A stretch of DNA of 64,000 nt from Acanthochromis polyacanthus (GCF_021347895.1 NC_067124.1:18218521-18282520); one strand, 5' to 3'; shown: positions 25,188 through 38,433, numbered from the stretch's first letter. Notes: generated by a model from the sequence alone, not told the origin. Program-made: numbers and translations.

Positions 25188-25449
25188 GAGATATGTAGGA
25201 GATCATCTACAAAGACAGCACATCCAAAAAAAAATGTTGTTTACTACAGAATGACCATTAATATAAAATGACAAAATAAAAGCCGTGATTTGTTTTAAGG
25301 AAAAATTACGATTTCAAAAACCTGACTTTAAAATGTAAATCAAACTGAAATAAGTGTTAGCTAGCTGCTCCACTTGCTCTGAATATTTTTGTTCTCGTCT
25401 TTGTCAAGCTAAAAATTAATTCATCTTCTAGCTACATTATCGACAACAG

Positions 25450-25500
25450 TGTCCATGGAGTGACCGGAAGTTAGCCGACCTAGCGGAAGTGCTAATGAGG
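25450..25500. promoter_or_regulatory. CpG-containing segment with two ETS-like sites
   Basis: Contains ACCGGAAGT and GCGGAAGTG about 27 bases apart (25,460-25,492), both fits to the ETS-factor core CCGGAAGT/GCGGAAGT often found in housekeeping promoters. The surroundings are locally richer in CpG than the rest of the interval. No gene start is proven; DNA transposons also carry such sequence. Confidence 0.25.
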
Positions 25501-25791
25501 TCTGCTCTGGCTCGGATTATTACTGTCACACATGTAGCTCTTAAAATAAATCCTGTCCAAGACACTGAGCTGTAGCTTCGTTTCAGTGTGAGGTCTAATG
25601 TTTCTCTCTGTGACTGTGTCTGACTTCCTCTCATATGGAAGCTGCATCCACAGATATATATATATATATCTACTGATTCATATCTATGCACACTAGTCTG
25701 GTCCGATGCAGTCTCGATTATGACGTAACACGAGTATGTGAGAACCAAGTACAGACAGTTCCGTACTGAGAAACGGCCATAGTCTTCTTAC

Positions 25792-25866
25792 CGTAAAGGT
25801 ACAAAGCTGCTCGTCTATTCCTCCGGCACCAGGAAACGTCTTCAAAGTTTCTTCAAATTCAAACAT
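25792..25866 (-). other. Candidate orphan coding exon
   Basis: On the minus strand an ATG at 25,866 opens 25 codons (beginning MFEFEETLKTFPGAGG) that end exactly at a consensus donor ACG|GTAAGA (25,791-25,790). The composition is richer in CpG than the flanks. I found no convincing second exon at lower coordinates and do not recognise the protein. Sequence at about 25,890-25,980 looks like a transposon end, so this may be the first exon of a transposon gene. Confidence 0.25.
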
Positions 25867-26764
25867 AACACAATCAAAAGATCAAACTAACGTCATTGGT
25901 GCATTCAGGTGCAGTCGGACAACGAAGTTGAGTTCAGGAGCGTCGGAAATTGGAATTTCAGTAATGGAAATTTCCAACGAAAAATTTTTTTTTGGGGGGG
26001 GGGGCAAAATCTTCTAAGTCTTATTCTCTTACTGTTAAATGTATATGCTTGTATTAGTTAAATCTGACGTTTAGAGTGATGTATCCTGAAGTACCACAAA
26101 TTGTGTGCATGTTTACACTAAACATATCATGTTAAAAAATATTTTAATCACATGTTCATGTTGGGGTTTAGATCTATGATCCTTGCAAATGTTAAACAGT
26201 TGGATTTTTAAGTTTAAGAAATGAATTCAAATTAAGCTCTTCAGTTTCTGACATCTCATGAACAGTGAAGCTCAAAATCACTACTTGGGATGAACACATC
26301 CATTACTGGTTAGATGCAAATTTGAGTTTGACTCCAAAGAACTTGCTGCATCATTGAAAAGCAACTGCAGCTTTTAATAATTTTTCAAGGGTACTTTTTT
26401 TTTTACTATTTTATTGGGTTCTGTGTTCTTTCATGATGATTTTAAAGTCACAGTAAATACAGACCACAGTGCAGACAGACAGACACAGCTCACAAGTAAA
26501 GAGGTCAGGGATGGAGAGTTAACAAGATAATTAATATGTGCCCACAGTGACATAGACAGAATATGCACTATGGCACAACCATCAACAAAACACAGTATGG
26601 GCTGCACAGGCCCAAAGAAGTGAGATGTATGCACAATACTGAGTAATATACAAGGATTCTAAGTACAACAGCCTCCACCAGCAAAATATCAAACAAGAGT
26701 ACTAAAACAGCTGCAGTGGAGCTCCATCAGGGCTTCCCCTTGTCTCTGAACAGGCTTGTGGTAT

Positions 26765-27142
26765 TCATTCGACCGCTGCAGACTTATCTGGACCTATCCA
26801 TCGGAAATGATACAAGGAACAATTAATTAAATTGTGGGGGTGTTTGAGTCCCATCAATTCCCGCTGGCCCACTACATATTTAGGTCATGTGATTCAGTAT
26901 CTGTACATAACGTGCACATGCATAACACACGCCTGTGCTCAGGCCAAGGTCATTTTGTTACATCTACATTTGGGACATCTATATTAAATGGTCACATTCG
27001 ATGTTGCTGTGATTTCTGATCATCAATAACTAATAAACAAATGCTGCATTTAAAAAAAAAATGCAGCATTTATGACAATGCTGTATGGGGGAATGAACAG
27101 CCCTGGTGGAGTACTGCGCCCTCTCAGTGCTTTTCTACTTTC
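26765..27142 (+). repeat. Dispersed repeat, CTCCGCCAAGG family, copy 1 (partial)
   Basis: Matches, inverted, the sequence 29,181-29,475 across shared segments such as 'tgatttctgatcatcaataa' and 'aattgtgggggtgttt'. Its end 'gaacagccctggtggagtac' corresponds to the terminus of copy 2. An A-rich near-palindrome 'atgctgcattt...aaatgcagcat' occurs at 27,041-27,070. The other half of the element is missing. Confidence 0.65.
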
Positions 27143-27786
27143 TGCCCTCAGTGGAATGCCCTTTGTGCTCCTACGAAAAAGCCTTACAAATAAAATTAAT
27201 GTTACGGTTACCTTTTAAAATTTCCCAACTGGCAAAAAAACCCAAACATAAATAGATAAAATGAAAACATAATTATTTTATCGTTTTGATGCTGTATTTT
27301 ATTGAAAAGTGTTTAATTACTTGGTATCTTGCAGGTTTGATCTGTGGCAGCTCACTCAGCCAGTCTCTCTCCTCCTGCTCACCAACACTAATCTGAATTG
27401 GCATTTTAAGCTTGTTTCTTCGTCATCTGGCCCCCATCCCGGAAAGTAAGCCCCTAAAACATTTTGACATTGCCAGTAGTAAAACACGTACTAAAATCCT
27501 TTCCACAAGCAGAAGAATTAACCTTTATGTAAATAACCTCAAACCTTTATGTAAATGGATCTCTGTGGGAGTATTTATACAGTGAAATGTACCACGTCAT
27601 TGGTCAAAGTACCAGTTTTGAGGAATGGTTAACAGTCATAGGCCAAATGTGCAATGGAGCGATCCTTTCCATGATAAACAAAGTAGCATTCCATTCAATT
27701 AAATCCATTATTAATATTAAAGCATCAACTTAATGTCATCTAATGAAAATTCACAAAACAAGATCAAGACTATAATGTATAATGCA
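27143..27786. other. No feature recognised
   Basis: AT-rich unique-looking sequence between two repeats. Open frames are short and show no domain. Confidence 0.4.
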
Positions 27787-28097
27787 CAGCGCCCTCCATA
27801 ATTATTGGTACCCCTGGTTAAGATGTGTTCTTTAGCTTCTAATAAATTCAGTTTTTTTCTAAATAATATAGGACCAATGAAAAAAAAAAAGAGGAAAATC
27901 CAACCTTTAATTCAAGTGCATTTATTCAGTGGGGGGGCACCATTATTAGCACAACTGATATTAATACTTTGTACAACCCAGTTTTGCCAACAAAACAGCA
28001 CCCAGTCTTCTCCTACAATACATTTTTCAACAATTTTCAGTGTGTGAGTATGCTTCTGCAATAAAAGTTGAATTTATTTTAAGGTTTTCAACACATC

Positions 28098-28676
28098 TGT
28101 TACGTGTGGGCGGCGTTTGAATCCAAAAAGCAGGCACTCTGGCAGGCGGGTAAATTAACAGGGATTTACTAACAAACACAAAATCACTCCACATGGGAGG
28201 CACAGGGAAATAACAGAACGGGGTACAACTAAATCAAGGGCGATGGACCAGACGGCCGTGGTGGGGGACTAACTAAAACCAAGAGGGAGGTGACTCGCGT
28301 TTAGTCCGGGGGACAGGAGACGAGGCAGGGACGGAGCTGATAGGAACTGGTGGTGGGGTTGTGGCAGGGACAGTGGGGTAGGGAGAACCAGAGCAGACGG
28401 GGGAGTCCAAGGCAGGTGGGGAGACTGGGGCAGACGAGGGAATCCAGGACCGGTGGGGAGACTGGGGCAGACGAGGGAATCGAGGACCGGTGGGGAGACT
28501 GAGCTTGAGCAGATCAATGTGCTTCCAACAGAGAACTGCAGGCAATGACCCAGCAGAGAGCTGGGGGGAGAGTCGGGCTTTATGTGCTGCTGATTACTGA
28601 TTACGAGCAGCTGGGCTCCTCCACAGCCGCTCGTAATCAGGTGAGACAGATCACAGGAGAGGGAGGGGCCGTGACA
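28098..28676. mobile_element. Solo-LTR-like insertion with 5-bp target duplication
   Basis: Begins TGTTACG and ends CGTGACA, i.e. TG...CA ends with a short inverted repeat. It is flanked on both sides by ACATC (28,093-28,097 and 28,677-28,681), a 5-bp duplication typical of LTR elements. It is GC-richer than the flanks, has no coding capacity, and contains a 37-bp tandem repeat. A solo LTR left by recombination is the simplest reading. Superfamily not determined. Confidence 0.7.
28377..28501. repeat. 37-bp minisatellite inside the LTR-like element
   Basis: Two near-identical 37-bp units (28,415-28,451 and 28,452-28,488; core ggtggggagactggggcag) are followed by a 13-bp partial unit and preceded by a degenerate unit from about 28,377. 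The repeat makes the minus strand open for about 85 codons of proline/serine-rich sequence, which I do not consider a gene. Confidence 0.85.
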
Positions 28677-28894
28677 ACATCTTAACCAGGGGTGCCAATA
28701 GTTATGGAGGGCTCTGTATATAGTAGTGAAAAACCAACTAAATCTATTACTTATATGAGCATTTGAGGGGGAAACTCTTTTAACAGTATGAATCCCCTGA
28801 CAGAACCAGACTCAGACTTTAATGTTGTTTTCAGCTCTCAGCAAACTGGTTGTTGTTATCACAACAATTACAAACAAGAGCAATCCGAGATTTC

Positions 28895-29160
28895 TGACCT
28901 CCGCCAAGGGAAGATGTGGATGGTAAAGCAAGATCTTTTTTTGCAACAAGGGAAAAGATAAAATCCGGATCCAGAATCCAGATCCTTATCCGGATCAACA
29001 CAAAATTTGAATGGAGTCTTCCCTGGGCCAAGATCCACCTCTAGTGAAAATTTCATGAAGATCTGACAAGTAGTTTCCGAGAAATCCTGTCCACAGACAC
29101 ACACAGAGACAGACAAATAAATAAACGGACCCGATCGCATGACCTCCTTGGCGGAGGTCA
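28895..29160. mobile_element. MITE with perfect 15-bp inverted ends
   Basis: TGACCTCCGCCAAGG at 28,895-28,909 and its exact inverse at 29,146-29,160 bound a 266-bp element. Its inside includes 'aatttcatgaagatctgaca' and 'ccggatcc' repeats typical of a common teleost DNA-transposon family. It sits 20 bp from the next, related element (29,181). No coding sequence. Confidence 0.75.
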
Positions 29161-29180
29161 AGAAAAACTCTGAGAGTCAG

Positions 29181-29771
29181 TACTCCTCCAAGGCTGTTCA
29201 TTCCCCATATTTTATTAGTTATTGATGATCAGAAATCACTGCAACATAGAATATTGCCATTTAATACAGATGTACCCACAAACAAATGACACAAGCAATG
29301 ACAACAAATGCACAAGCACGTTTTATGCATGTGTACATTATGTATGGATACTGAATCATGTGACCTAAATATGTAGCAGGTGGCAGGAATTGATGGGACT
29401 CAAAAACACCCCCACAATTTAATCAATTGATTCTTGTATCACTTCCAATGGATAAGTCCTGATAAATTTGCAGAGGTGGATTTGTAGTAGGATCGCAATC
29501 ATGTGATCTTCAGCAGGTGGCTGTAGCATTCCCTTGTTGTCATAGTTACAGTGACGCTGTGCTGCTATCTATCTGATATGTAAATCTTTAACAAACCCAT
29601 GGATCCGGACTAAAAGCCGCATCACTGCCAAAATCGAATCACTTGGTCCTTGTGTCATTTCTGACCTTCCCTGAAATTTCCATTATAATCCATTCGCCTG
29701 TTTTTAAGTAATATATACAGACAAAAGTACGCCAATCGTCACGTAACTCCGACGTGTTCCTTGGCGGAGTA
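29181..29771 (-). repeat. Dispersed repeat, CTCCGCCAAGG family, copy 2 (near full)
   Basis: Bounded by TACTCCTCCAAGG (left) and the inverse of TACTCCGCCAAGG (right). The left half matches copy 1 (26,765-27,142) inverted; the right half matches copy 3 (41,641 onward) inverted, e.g. 'atttctgaccttccctgaaa'. It is therefore the most complete copy here and defines the family at about 590 bp. Non-coding. Confidence 0.7.
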
Positions 29772-32026
29772 ATAATAACAATGACAACTGAACCGACAAC
29801 ACAAAACACTCATCATGTCAGCGGGGCCAGTAACCATAGAATAGAAACATATAGCTCTGGATTCAAAATACCTGCAGTCGGGTCCATGGAGAGAAAAAAC
29901 AGAGAGGATAACGCACAAACTACTGGAAAGAGAAGACACAAACTTAATGACATCCATTGGTGGAATATAAATGTGAGGCATGACAGAAAGGAGTAGATAA
30001 ATGCTCAGTACATCATGAGAGGTTTCCTAGTAGCCTGGGCTTGTAGCTGCATAAGTAAAGGATGGTTCAGGGTCACCAGTATGAAGAGTTAGAGGGATTT
30101 TAAATTGTATTCTGAATCTTAATGGATGCCAATATAGAACATGTCATTTAGGTTGAATGGGAGAGAATGATCTCATTTTCTAGTTCTTGTCAGTATTCAT
30201 ACAGAGCCCTGTATGTCAGCCCCCTATGTGAGAAAATGGTACAATCTGGCCAACATTAGGTTCTGCCTCTCGTTCCGCTAGACTTTTAAAAATCTTATTG
30301 TATCACATTTGTCAAATAGGAAGTGAAGTCTTTGTGGTATGAAATGATGGTAAAGGAAATTCCTTATCCCCACAAAGCTTAGCCACCATCCAAAATGTTC
30401 AGGAATTGGGGCAAAAAAAGTAACAGATTTTTAGAGGTGTTATGATATTTATTTGATTAAATATAATAATGAGATGAATTTATTAAAGATAGGATTTCAC
30501 ATTATACAGAATGGAAGCAATTCATATGATTTCACAAACTGAAATTTAGAAAAAAGGCAATTTATTTAGTTGTTTTTGCACATGATGTCCTCATACAGAC
30601 AATGGATACCAAATATGCTGAAAATCATACATGACTTTACTGCAAAAGAGCTGAAAAGCAGATATGAAGTAGGCAGAGTGACAAGCAAAACAGGCTTAAT
30701 TAGCAATACATAAAGTACTGGAAACAATACTGTAAGCTAAGCCCAGGATCAGTGCAGCACAGGGAGGAGGCCAAAGTCCAACCTCTTCTGTAGTAGTCTG
30801 CTGGAGGCTCTAACCTTTCTTGGCCTTCCCTATGAAACAAAATCTGGCATAAAACCACAGACTAAAAACTAAGTGGAACAGAAAACAAGGACAGACCAAA
30901 CTGGAATAGGTCTCACAGGGTTAAGACCAAGGACTGTCCTAGGAAGAACGTAAATATCGGAAACCTTTGCAACAAAACAGAATCAGAGAATTACCTTAGC
31001 TTCACAACTTACAGTAGGTAGGAGCTGCTCACAGAATAAACTGACGGAACAATCTGAATCTGGCAGGAGGCTGGTGGATGAAAAACAGATCAGGATAGTA
31101 GAGTCCAAGGCTGTGGGAACTAAGGTTAGCTTCTGTTGGTTGACATGGAGGTAGAAGTAAGATGAGGAGGCATGTCATGGAACTGGCATTGGAACAAACA
31201 ATAATCAGAAGCAGGTCAAAGATGAGCTGGCAAAATGTTTAAATGAACCTGAATCACTGACTGGTTGGTGAAGCTACATTCTGGTGGAGAGTGTGGGCTT
31301 GAATTGGGTCTTTAATTGCAGGAGGCCCTAATCAGTGTCATGTGGTCCAGACTCCTGTGCAGCTATCTTTACTCCTGTAATTAGGTTGCACACATAGCTA
31401 TAAGAAAGATGGACATACCTACCGTGGCATCACCTGTTGCTTTCTGGATTGAAAAGTGAAAGAGTTTGCTACTTCCTGTTGCACCCTCAGATTTTTTGGA
31501 ACCAGAGGAGGCCATATTTGGAAAGGAGGGCAGATCCGGAGAGTAGTAAGGGGTGATACTGACAGCTCAAAGACACTCTTCTCGCTCAACTTTACCGGCT
31601 GCTGCTGTGTGTATTATTTTTCAATGATAGTTTTTCATAGCCAGCGTATTGCTCATGGACCAGTATGTTGGCATACAGCAGCAACAGCTCACTCTTTCAT
31701 AGATGCCAACATGGTCAGATGAAAATATGCTTCTTAGCTCAGCAGGGATCCCACCAAGCATACCATGTGCGACAGTGACATGACAGTGAATGCCTCTCTT
31801 TAGTTTGAGGGTGGATTTGCAAAGTATACTTACTGCTGCTGACGAAAATCTGCGCTAAACACAGACTACCATTACTGAGTGTTAGCTCTCAGTGGTAAGT
31901 CTGCTTCAGGGGCAATTGGGCATCAGCAGAGAGATGCCGACACAGGTGGAGGAAAGGTCCCTCACCTGCTGCTTAGCTGACCAGGAAGTCTGTGCTCAGC
32001 AGGGATCCCACCTAGTGTGAGGGCTT
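29772..32026. other. Unassigned intergenic stretch
   Basis: No host exon recognised. The part 30,700-31,400 has the GC content and look of degraded LTR-retrotransposon sequence, but I cannot place its ends. An exact 19-bp direct repeat, gctcagcagggatcccacc, lies at 31,737-31,755 and 31,994-32,012, 257 bp apart, possibly marking a duplicated segment. Confidence 0.4.
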
Positions 32027-32057
32027 ATGAACCCGAAGCGTATTGCTTCGGGTTCAT
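32027..32057. repeat. Perfect 13-bp-arm hairpin
   Basis: ATGAACCCGAAGC (32,027-32,039) and its exact inverse (32,045-32,057) are separated by 5 bases. It lies just upstream of the retroviral remnant. Function unknown; it may be part of a mobile element. Confidence 0.85.
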
Positions 32058-32169
32058 TCTACTTTTAAGAGACAATTGAAGACTCAATTTGTTAGAGTTG
32101 AATTTGCACAATAGGGTGCTGACGTCTCAACCCGGTGAAGAACCCTACTGATCCGCGCCCAACTCTAGA

Positions 32170-32836
32170 ATGGCTCTCTGGCGACTTCTGCTAGTCACAG
32201 GGGTGACTTTGTCACTTCTGTGGCTCCTCTTCATCTCTCGCTCCTCTACAGGAACTCACAGGACTAAAAGAACCAATGAACACTCCATGGCAGCGACTTG
32301 GGAACAGAACCTCTGGTATAAAGCTATGAATTTTACAGCACGACAGTATAAAGTTACTAACTCACTAATTGACATAACTGGAAAATGATCCTGAACTTGA
32401 GGCTATCAAGCAAATGACACTCCAGAACAGAATAGCTTTAGACCTTCTTTTAGCGGCACAAGGAGGAGTTTGTGAAGTTGTTAATGACCATTGTTATACA
32501 TACATCCCTGATCACAAAGGCAATTACACCTTAATCAGAGAGAAATTGGATGAGATTAAAATAGACATTTTAAGCAACCAAGACAAAGGTATTCTTTCAG
32601 GCTGGGATTTTACCTCTTGGTTTACATCTGGTGGTATTTTTCAGACTATTAAGAAATTTGTAATTATAAGTGTATGTATTTTGTTACTATTTTGCATTTT
32701 TGCTACCTGCATTTTACCATGTTTGAGATCCATGATTTCTAAAATAATAACTACTTCTGTTGTTGCTTATGCTGCACTCGAAATGGAAGAACCACAATAT
32801 GACTCTAATGATGAGAATGGTGATGTTGAAGTGTAG
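32170..32836 (+). pseudogene. Retroviral envelope-like gene, frameshifted
   Basis: Two adjacent open segments lie in different frames. Segment 32,170-32,388 starts with a hydrophobic signal-like leader. Segment 32,414-32,836 (140 codons from its first ATG) has, in order, a conserved stretch typical of transmembrane subunits beginning LQNR, a CX6C pair without the third adjacent cysteine, a hydrophobic membrane anchor and a short acidic tail. A frame break near 32,380 separates the two. The surface-subunit region is very short, so the gene is internally deleted as well as frameshifted. Assignment to a retroviral genus is uncertain. Confidence 0.7.
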
Positions 32837-32920
32837 TTTAATGACGTGACAGCAGAAAATGTTTTACAAGATGTTGTTAACTGATCTTCACACTTTTTGA
32901 TCATGATAAACAGGAGGGAA

Positions 32921-33307
32921 TGTTAGAGTTGAATTTGTAAATACATTTATCATAATCGAGCCTTAGAGCATTAACTGTGTGTGCATAGTGTTTTACATGA
33001 CTATTTTTATAGAATACCACTCACTCACTTCTACCTGCACATATCTCTCTCTCTCTCTCTCTCTCTCCCTAGTCTCCACATCCCAGTATATTTCCACTCT
33101 TTCAGCTTAGCACACCCCCTTGTGTAACTCGAGCTATTTCTTATCTTATGCCATGTCTTCATTTCTGCTCGTGTATAAAATAAACCTTGTATGGGAGCAG
33201 TCTTTGTAGCTCGCACTAATGTGTCTTGTTACACTGTGCTGTGTTACCCTTGCAAGTAAAAGTTACAGTCTCTGTGTCTTTCTGGTTCGGTGAATATCTT
33301 CTTAGCA
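32921..33307 (+). repeat. Retroviral 3' LTR
   Basis: Starts TGTTAG and can end at CTTAGCA (33,307), about 387 bp. It includes a CT microsatellite (33,043-33,067), a TATA-like TATAAAATAAACC at 33,174 that could serve as promoter or poly(A) region, and a downstream T/G-rich segment resembling R-U5. The right boundary is approximate because no target duplication was seen. Confidence 0.65.
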
Positions 33308-33523
33308 TTATCACAAAATACAAAGAAAATTTAATTGCAAGAGCTCATAAAAACAGTCAATAAAACACCCAGTCGTATTACAGTAGTAAAAACAGACAAG
33401 CAACAAGCATACAATAAAACAATAAATGTGGAAACAAAACTATACTGAAGGATCAAGGCTGTTCAAAGTACTACTGTCATTACTGTACCCGCTCTGATAA
33501 ATACCATAATTATAAGCATCATG

Positions 33524-35159
<1,636 letters not shown>

Positions 35160-37439
35160 TATATCTAATCAAAGCTGATAAAGCAAACCTGAAATAGACA
35201 TCAACAATGACTCACTGGAAAATATAACTGGAGCAGAATTTATTTCATTTTACAAAGAGGTGAAGACATATTTTAAATAATTGTACATTATCTTGGACAG
35301 CTGTGGAAACAAATAGAGAAATAATTCCAGGCTAGACACATTTCATTCTTATGTTCCTCTCATTCGGAAACACTTAGGTGACACTGCAGTGTGTTTCTGG
35401 CAGTCTAGTTGTAAATACCACCTTTGGGCGTCTCACTATAGATTTTGCTATCACTGTCACAATAGTATCAGTTTATTTGTGTGGAAACATTGGAGTCATA
35501 AAGTTTAATGGTGTTCCATCTCTTTCTGCACACATTATGAATCATTCCTTGAATCAATGTATATCTCTCTGACCTCTTCTACTGCAAATCATATTCACTT
35601 TACAGTAATACCAACAGACTTTGCACTCCAAGTTTCAGTCGTATCTCAATTCCAAAGCTTAATGAAGCACCAGAAACAAAACAAAACAAAAAAAATACAG
35701 CTTTGGTGATTTTTAGAAATGAACAAGTTTTTAGAAACAAGGCAACAAGATAATCATTCCATTAATTACATGACAGCTTTCACATTCTCGGTTTAGCAAA
35801 TTTCTTACTGATGATAAAGAGGGAAAAACAGTTGCTGTTAATGATAAAGTACTGTCCAACAGATGTTGCCAGTCAGGATCAGGTGGTTGTTTAGTATATA
35901 TTTTACAGGTTGGGCATTGAAAATCCGATCTGATAACAGTTCAGGTGGTGCAGGTATTTAAAAATCAAAGAAAAGACCTACAACTATTTTTTGTTTTGTT
36001 GATACTGGTTCATGGAATATTATCCCACCCTTAGCAAAATTGATTAACCTTCTATCAAATGTCACATTTAACCACGCCTATCCACAGCAGCACGTGGTAG
36101 ATGCTGTCAGGAATGATTTTTTTAGACCACAAAAGCTTGCAGCATTCAGCGTGCCAGCCTGTTCTTGTGTTTCTCTTGGCAAGCTGAATTTTAAAGGCGG
36201 ACTTTTATCGTCACTGATCAAAGGTCTGTATACTGGTCACGCTGTCTGATCATTGTTCTAAAAGCTGCACCTGACTAGGGTATGGATTAACTCAATGCCA
36301 AGAAATTGCCACCAGCTGAACAGCTCAGTACATTATGAGCACAGTAGCCTAAATTGAACCCTTTTCCAAGGAGAACCAACTATAGAAATGCAGTGAGAAG
36401 TTAGATAAGAAAATCTGTGGTGTGTTTATATTTTTGTTCAGTGGGCTGTGATTTCACCACCACCACCTCCACTGGTGCTGCTGAGAGACTCCAGAGAAGA
36501 TGGTCCCAAATGTAGTAACAGCTAAGAAATCCTGAAATGAATGTGCCTGAAAATATGTAATGATTCCTTTCTTGGACGGATTTCTTGGATGAGAAACACT
36601 GAGGCAAATAAAAAATGTATGAAACTGTGAGCCAATTGGTTGACAATTTTGTTCAGTCATAATATCACCTGATCAAATAGAATTTGTTGAAGGAAAGCAC
36701 TCCTACTCTACCACCCACTGACGTCTTGATTTATCACATAACCCTGTAAAATCTGCCTCAAGTTGTTGGTAGTCATAAACATTGATAATCACAATTAGAT
36801 TTGGAGGCATCTGTTTTTCCTCGGTGTAATTATTATAAAGCCCTCCTTGTCATCTTTTCAAACAGTTGGGGGTACAAGCAGATAATTTTCCTCTGTACAT
36901 GGAAGGGAGGCCTGGGTGTCCAGTCCCCATTCCTTTTTAATATGTCAACTGAACCATTCGCTGTGTCCTGAAGGAAGTGCTGGTCCTTAGAGGAGAGGTC
37001 CATAGGTGATAGGATATACGAAATGTCATTTTTTTGCTGATGACATTCATTTATATATCACCAACCCGGCATTTCCTCTGTTGTTACTGTTCTCCCTAAT
37101 TATGTGTAGGATGCACTTTTAGAACAAGTATACTGTTCCACTTCAAGCAGCAGGTATGGGCTTACACAGTTTAACACTGCCCACTAAATCGATGCTAGCA
37201 AAGTTAAACCACCAGTGCAAATGTTTGTCATCTACTTTAAAGCATATGCTTAGGACACATCTGGCTCTACACCATGTTAACCAGCAATATTCAACTCCTA
37301 AAGCAGTGTTCAGTGCAACTTTAGACCCACTTCCTTTTACTACTACATTTGGTAGACAAGATCACAGAGACCAACTCTAATGCCACCTCTAAACAAAGAC
37401 AGGCTACCACCTCCCTCTACATACAACCATTTTTCATCA
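35160..37439. other. Unassigned intergenic stretch
   Basis: AT-rich, no domain or splice-consistent exon recognised. Near 35,670-35,690 an (AACA)n-like A-rich segment may be a retroposon tail. Open frames are all under 85 codons. Confidence 0.4.
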
Positions 37440-37929
37440 TCTGACTACAGTTTACAGCAAGTATCCATCTCCATGATGACTAATGACATGAGGTGTGCTT
37501 GATCCCTTTGGCAGCAACAAGTCTGTTAAGCCCCGGGTTGTGAATTACTTTGGTCAGGTTGCTCTTTTTGAAGTCAAAGTTGTAGATATCCTGCTGGATT
37601 CATTCCTCCAAAAAGGTGTTCATGTTCACAGAAAATGTAATGAAGTGATAAAGGTTGTATTTTGCAGACATCTCAGAGACAGACAGAGAAATATTTAACA
37701 CACAAACACTTATTTTTTTACCAACATCACATCACATTTGTTTAATAAAAAGCTGGTCCCCATAAATGTGAAAGTTTACAAACTCATGAGATATTACAGG
37801 TTAATATGAATGGAAATTAAGCTTGTTTTAATGGAAATTCATTCACTATTTACTAAAATCTTATTTGGTTACTGACACATCAAAGTAAAGACATTCCATT
37901 TTTTGAGCATTCCAATTATTAGACCACTG
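37440..37929 (-). mobile_element. Tc1/mariner 3' fragment
   Basis: The end 'caattattagaccactg' abuts TA at 37,930-37,931, the inverse being a mariner-type terminus (CAGTGGTCTAATAATTG). The minus strand at 37,490-37,600 resembles a transposase C-terminus (a short 'INRLVAAKG'-like phrase) in broken frames. The other end was not found. Confidence 0.45.
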
Positions 37930-38433
37930 TATGACACATATCTACAATATATACACATTTTACATATTTTTGGGTGTACAAAGCAAATGATGGCATGATA
38001 GCAGAAGCCAGCCATTTAAAACAGATACTACACTTGTTGTCAGAAAATACTTTATACCTTGGAGAAATGGAACATTTATACACCTTCTTACCAAGAGCAC
38101 GTAAACTAATCTGCTTACCAGGTGCCCCAATACAATGAAGGTATCTGGTAAGCAGGTACACTTATACTACTGAATAATCAACACCCTTATCAGACCACAA
38201 CTCAAATCAGTCAATGTTATGTCTTATGTTTAGTCAGCAATTTCCAGGACTAAATCAGAAGCTACAATAGTTGTGATGTAAATTTCCTACAATCCAGCAT
38301 ATTTTTGTTAAATGTCCCCTTTGCTCATGTTTTAAATACTAACACTCAATTATAGAATCAATAAAAACGGCAGCAGCTGGTGTGACACATCAGACCCTCT
38401 ATAACCATCAATCCATCATCTATACAACACTTT

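Larger units (their letters stand above)
27787..28716. mobile_element. Tc1-like MITE interrupted by an LTR-like insertion
   Basis: The left end 'cagcgccctccataattatt' and right end 'aatagttatggagggctctg' (followed by TA) are inverted matches. The inner parts 'ggttaagatgtg' and 'acatcttaacc' extend the match. The element would be about 350 bp without the segment 28,098-28,676 that was inserted into its right arm. No transposase remains. Confidence 0.75.
32090..33307 (+). mobile_element. Endogenous retrovirus remnant (env region plus 3' LTR)
   Basis: The 17-bp start of the LTR, TGTTAGAGTTGAATTTG, occurs at 32,090-32,106 and again at 32,921-32,937. The second copy opens a full-looking LTR preceded by a purine-rich tract (aggaggga). 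Between them is only a broken env-like reading frame; gag and pol are absent, so most of the provirus has been deleted or the copy arose from a shortened template. No flanking duplication was found. An old, defective copy. Confidence 0.75.

Noticed and set aside
28269..28545. Two minus-strand proline/serine-rich frames of 82-90 codons
   Set aside because: They follow the 37-bp minisatellite inside an LTR-like insertion and have no recognisable domain.
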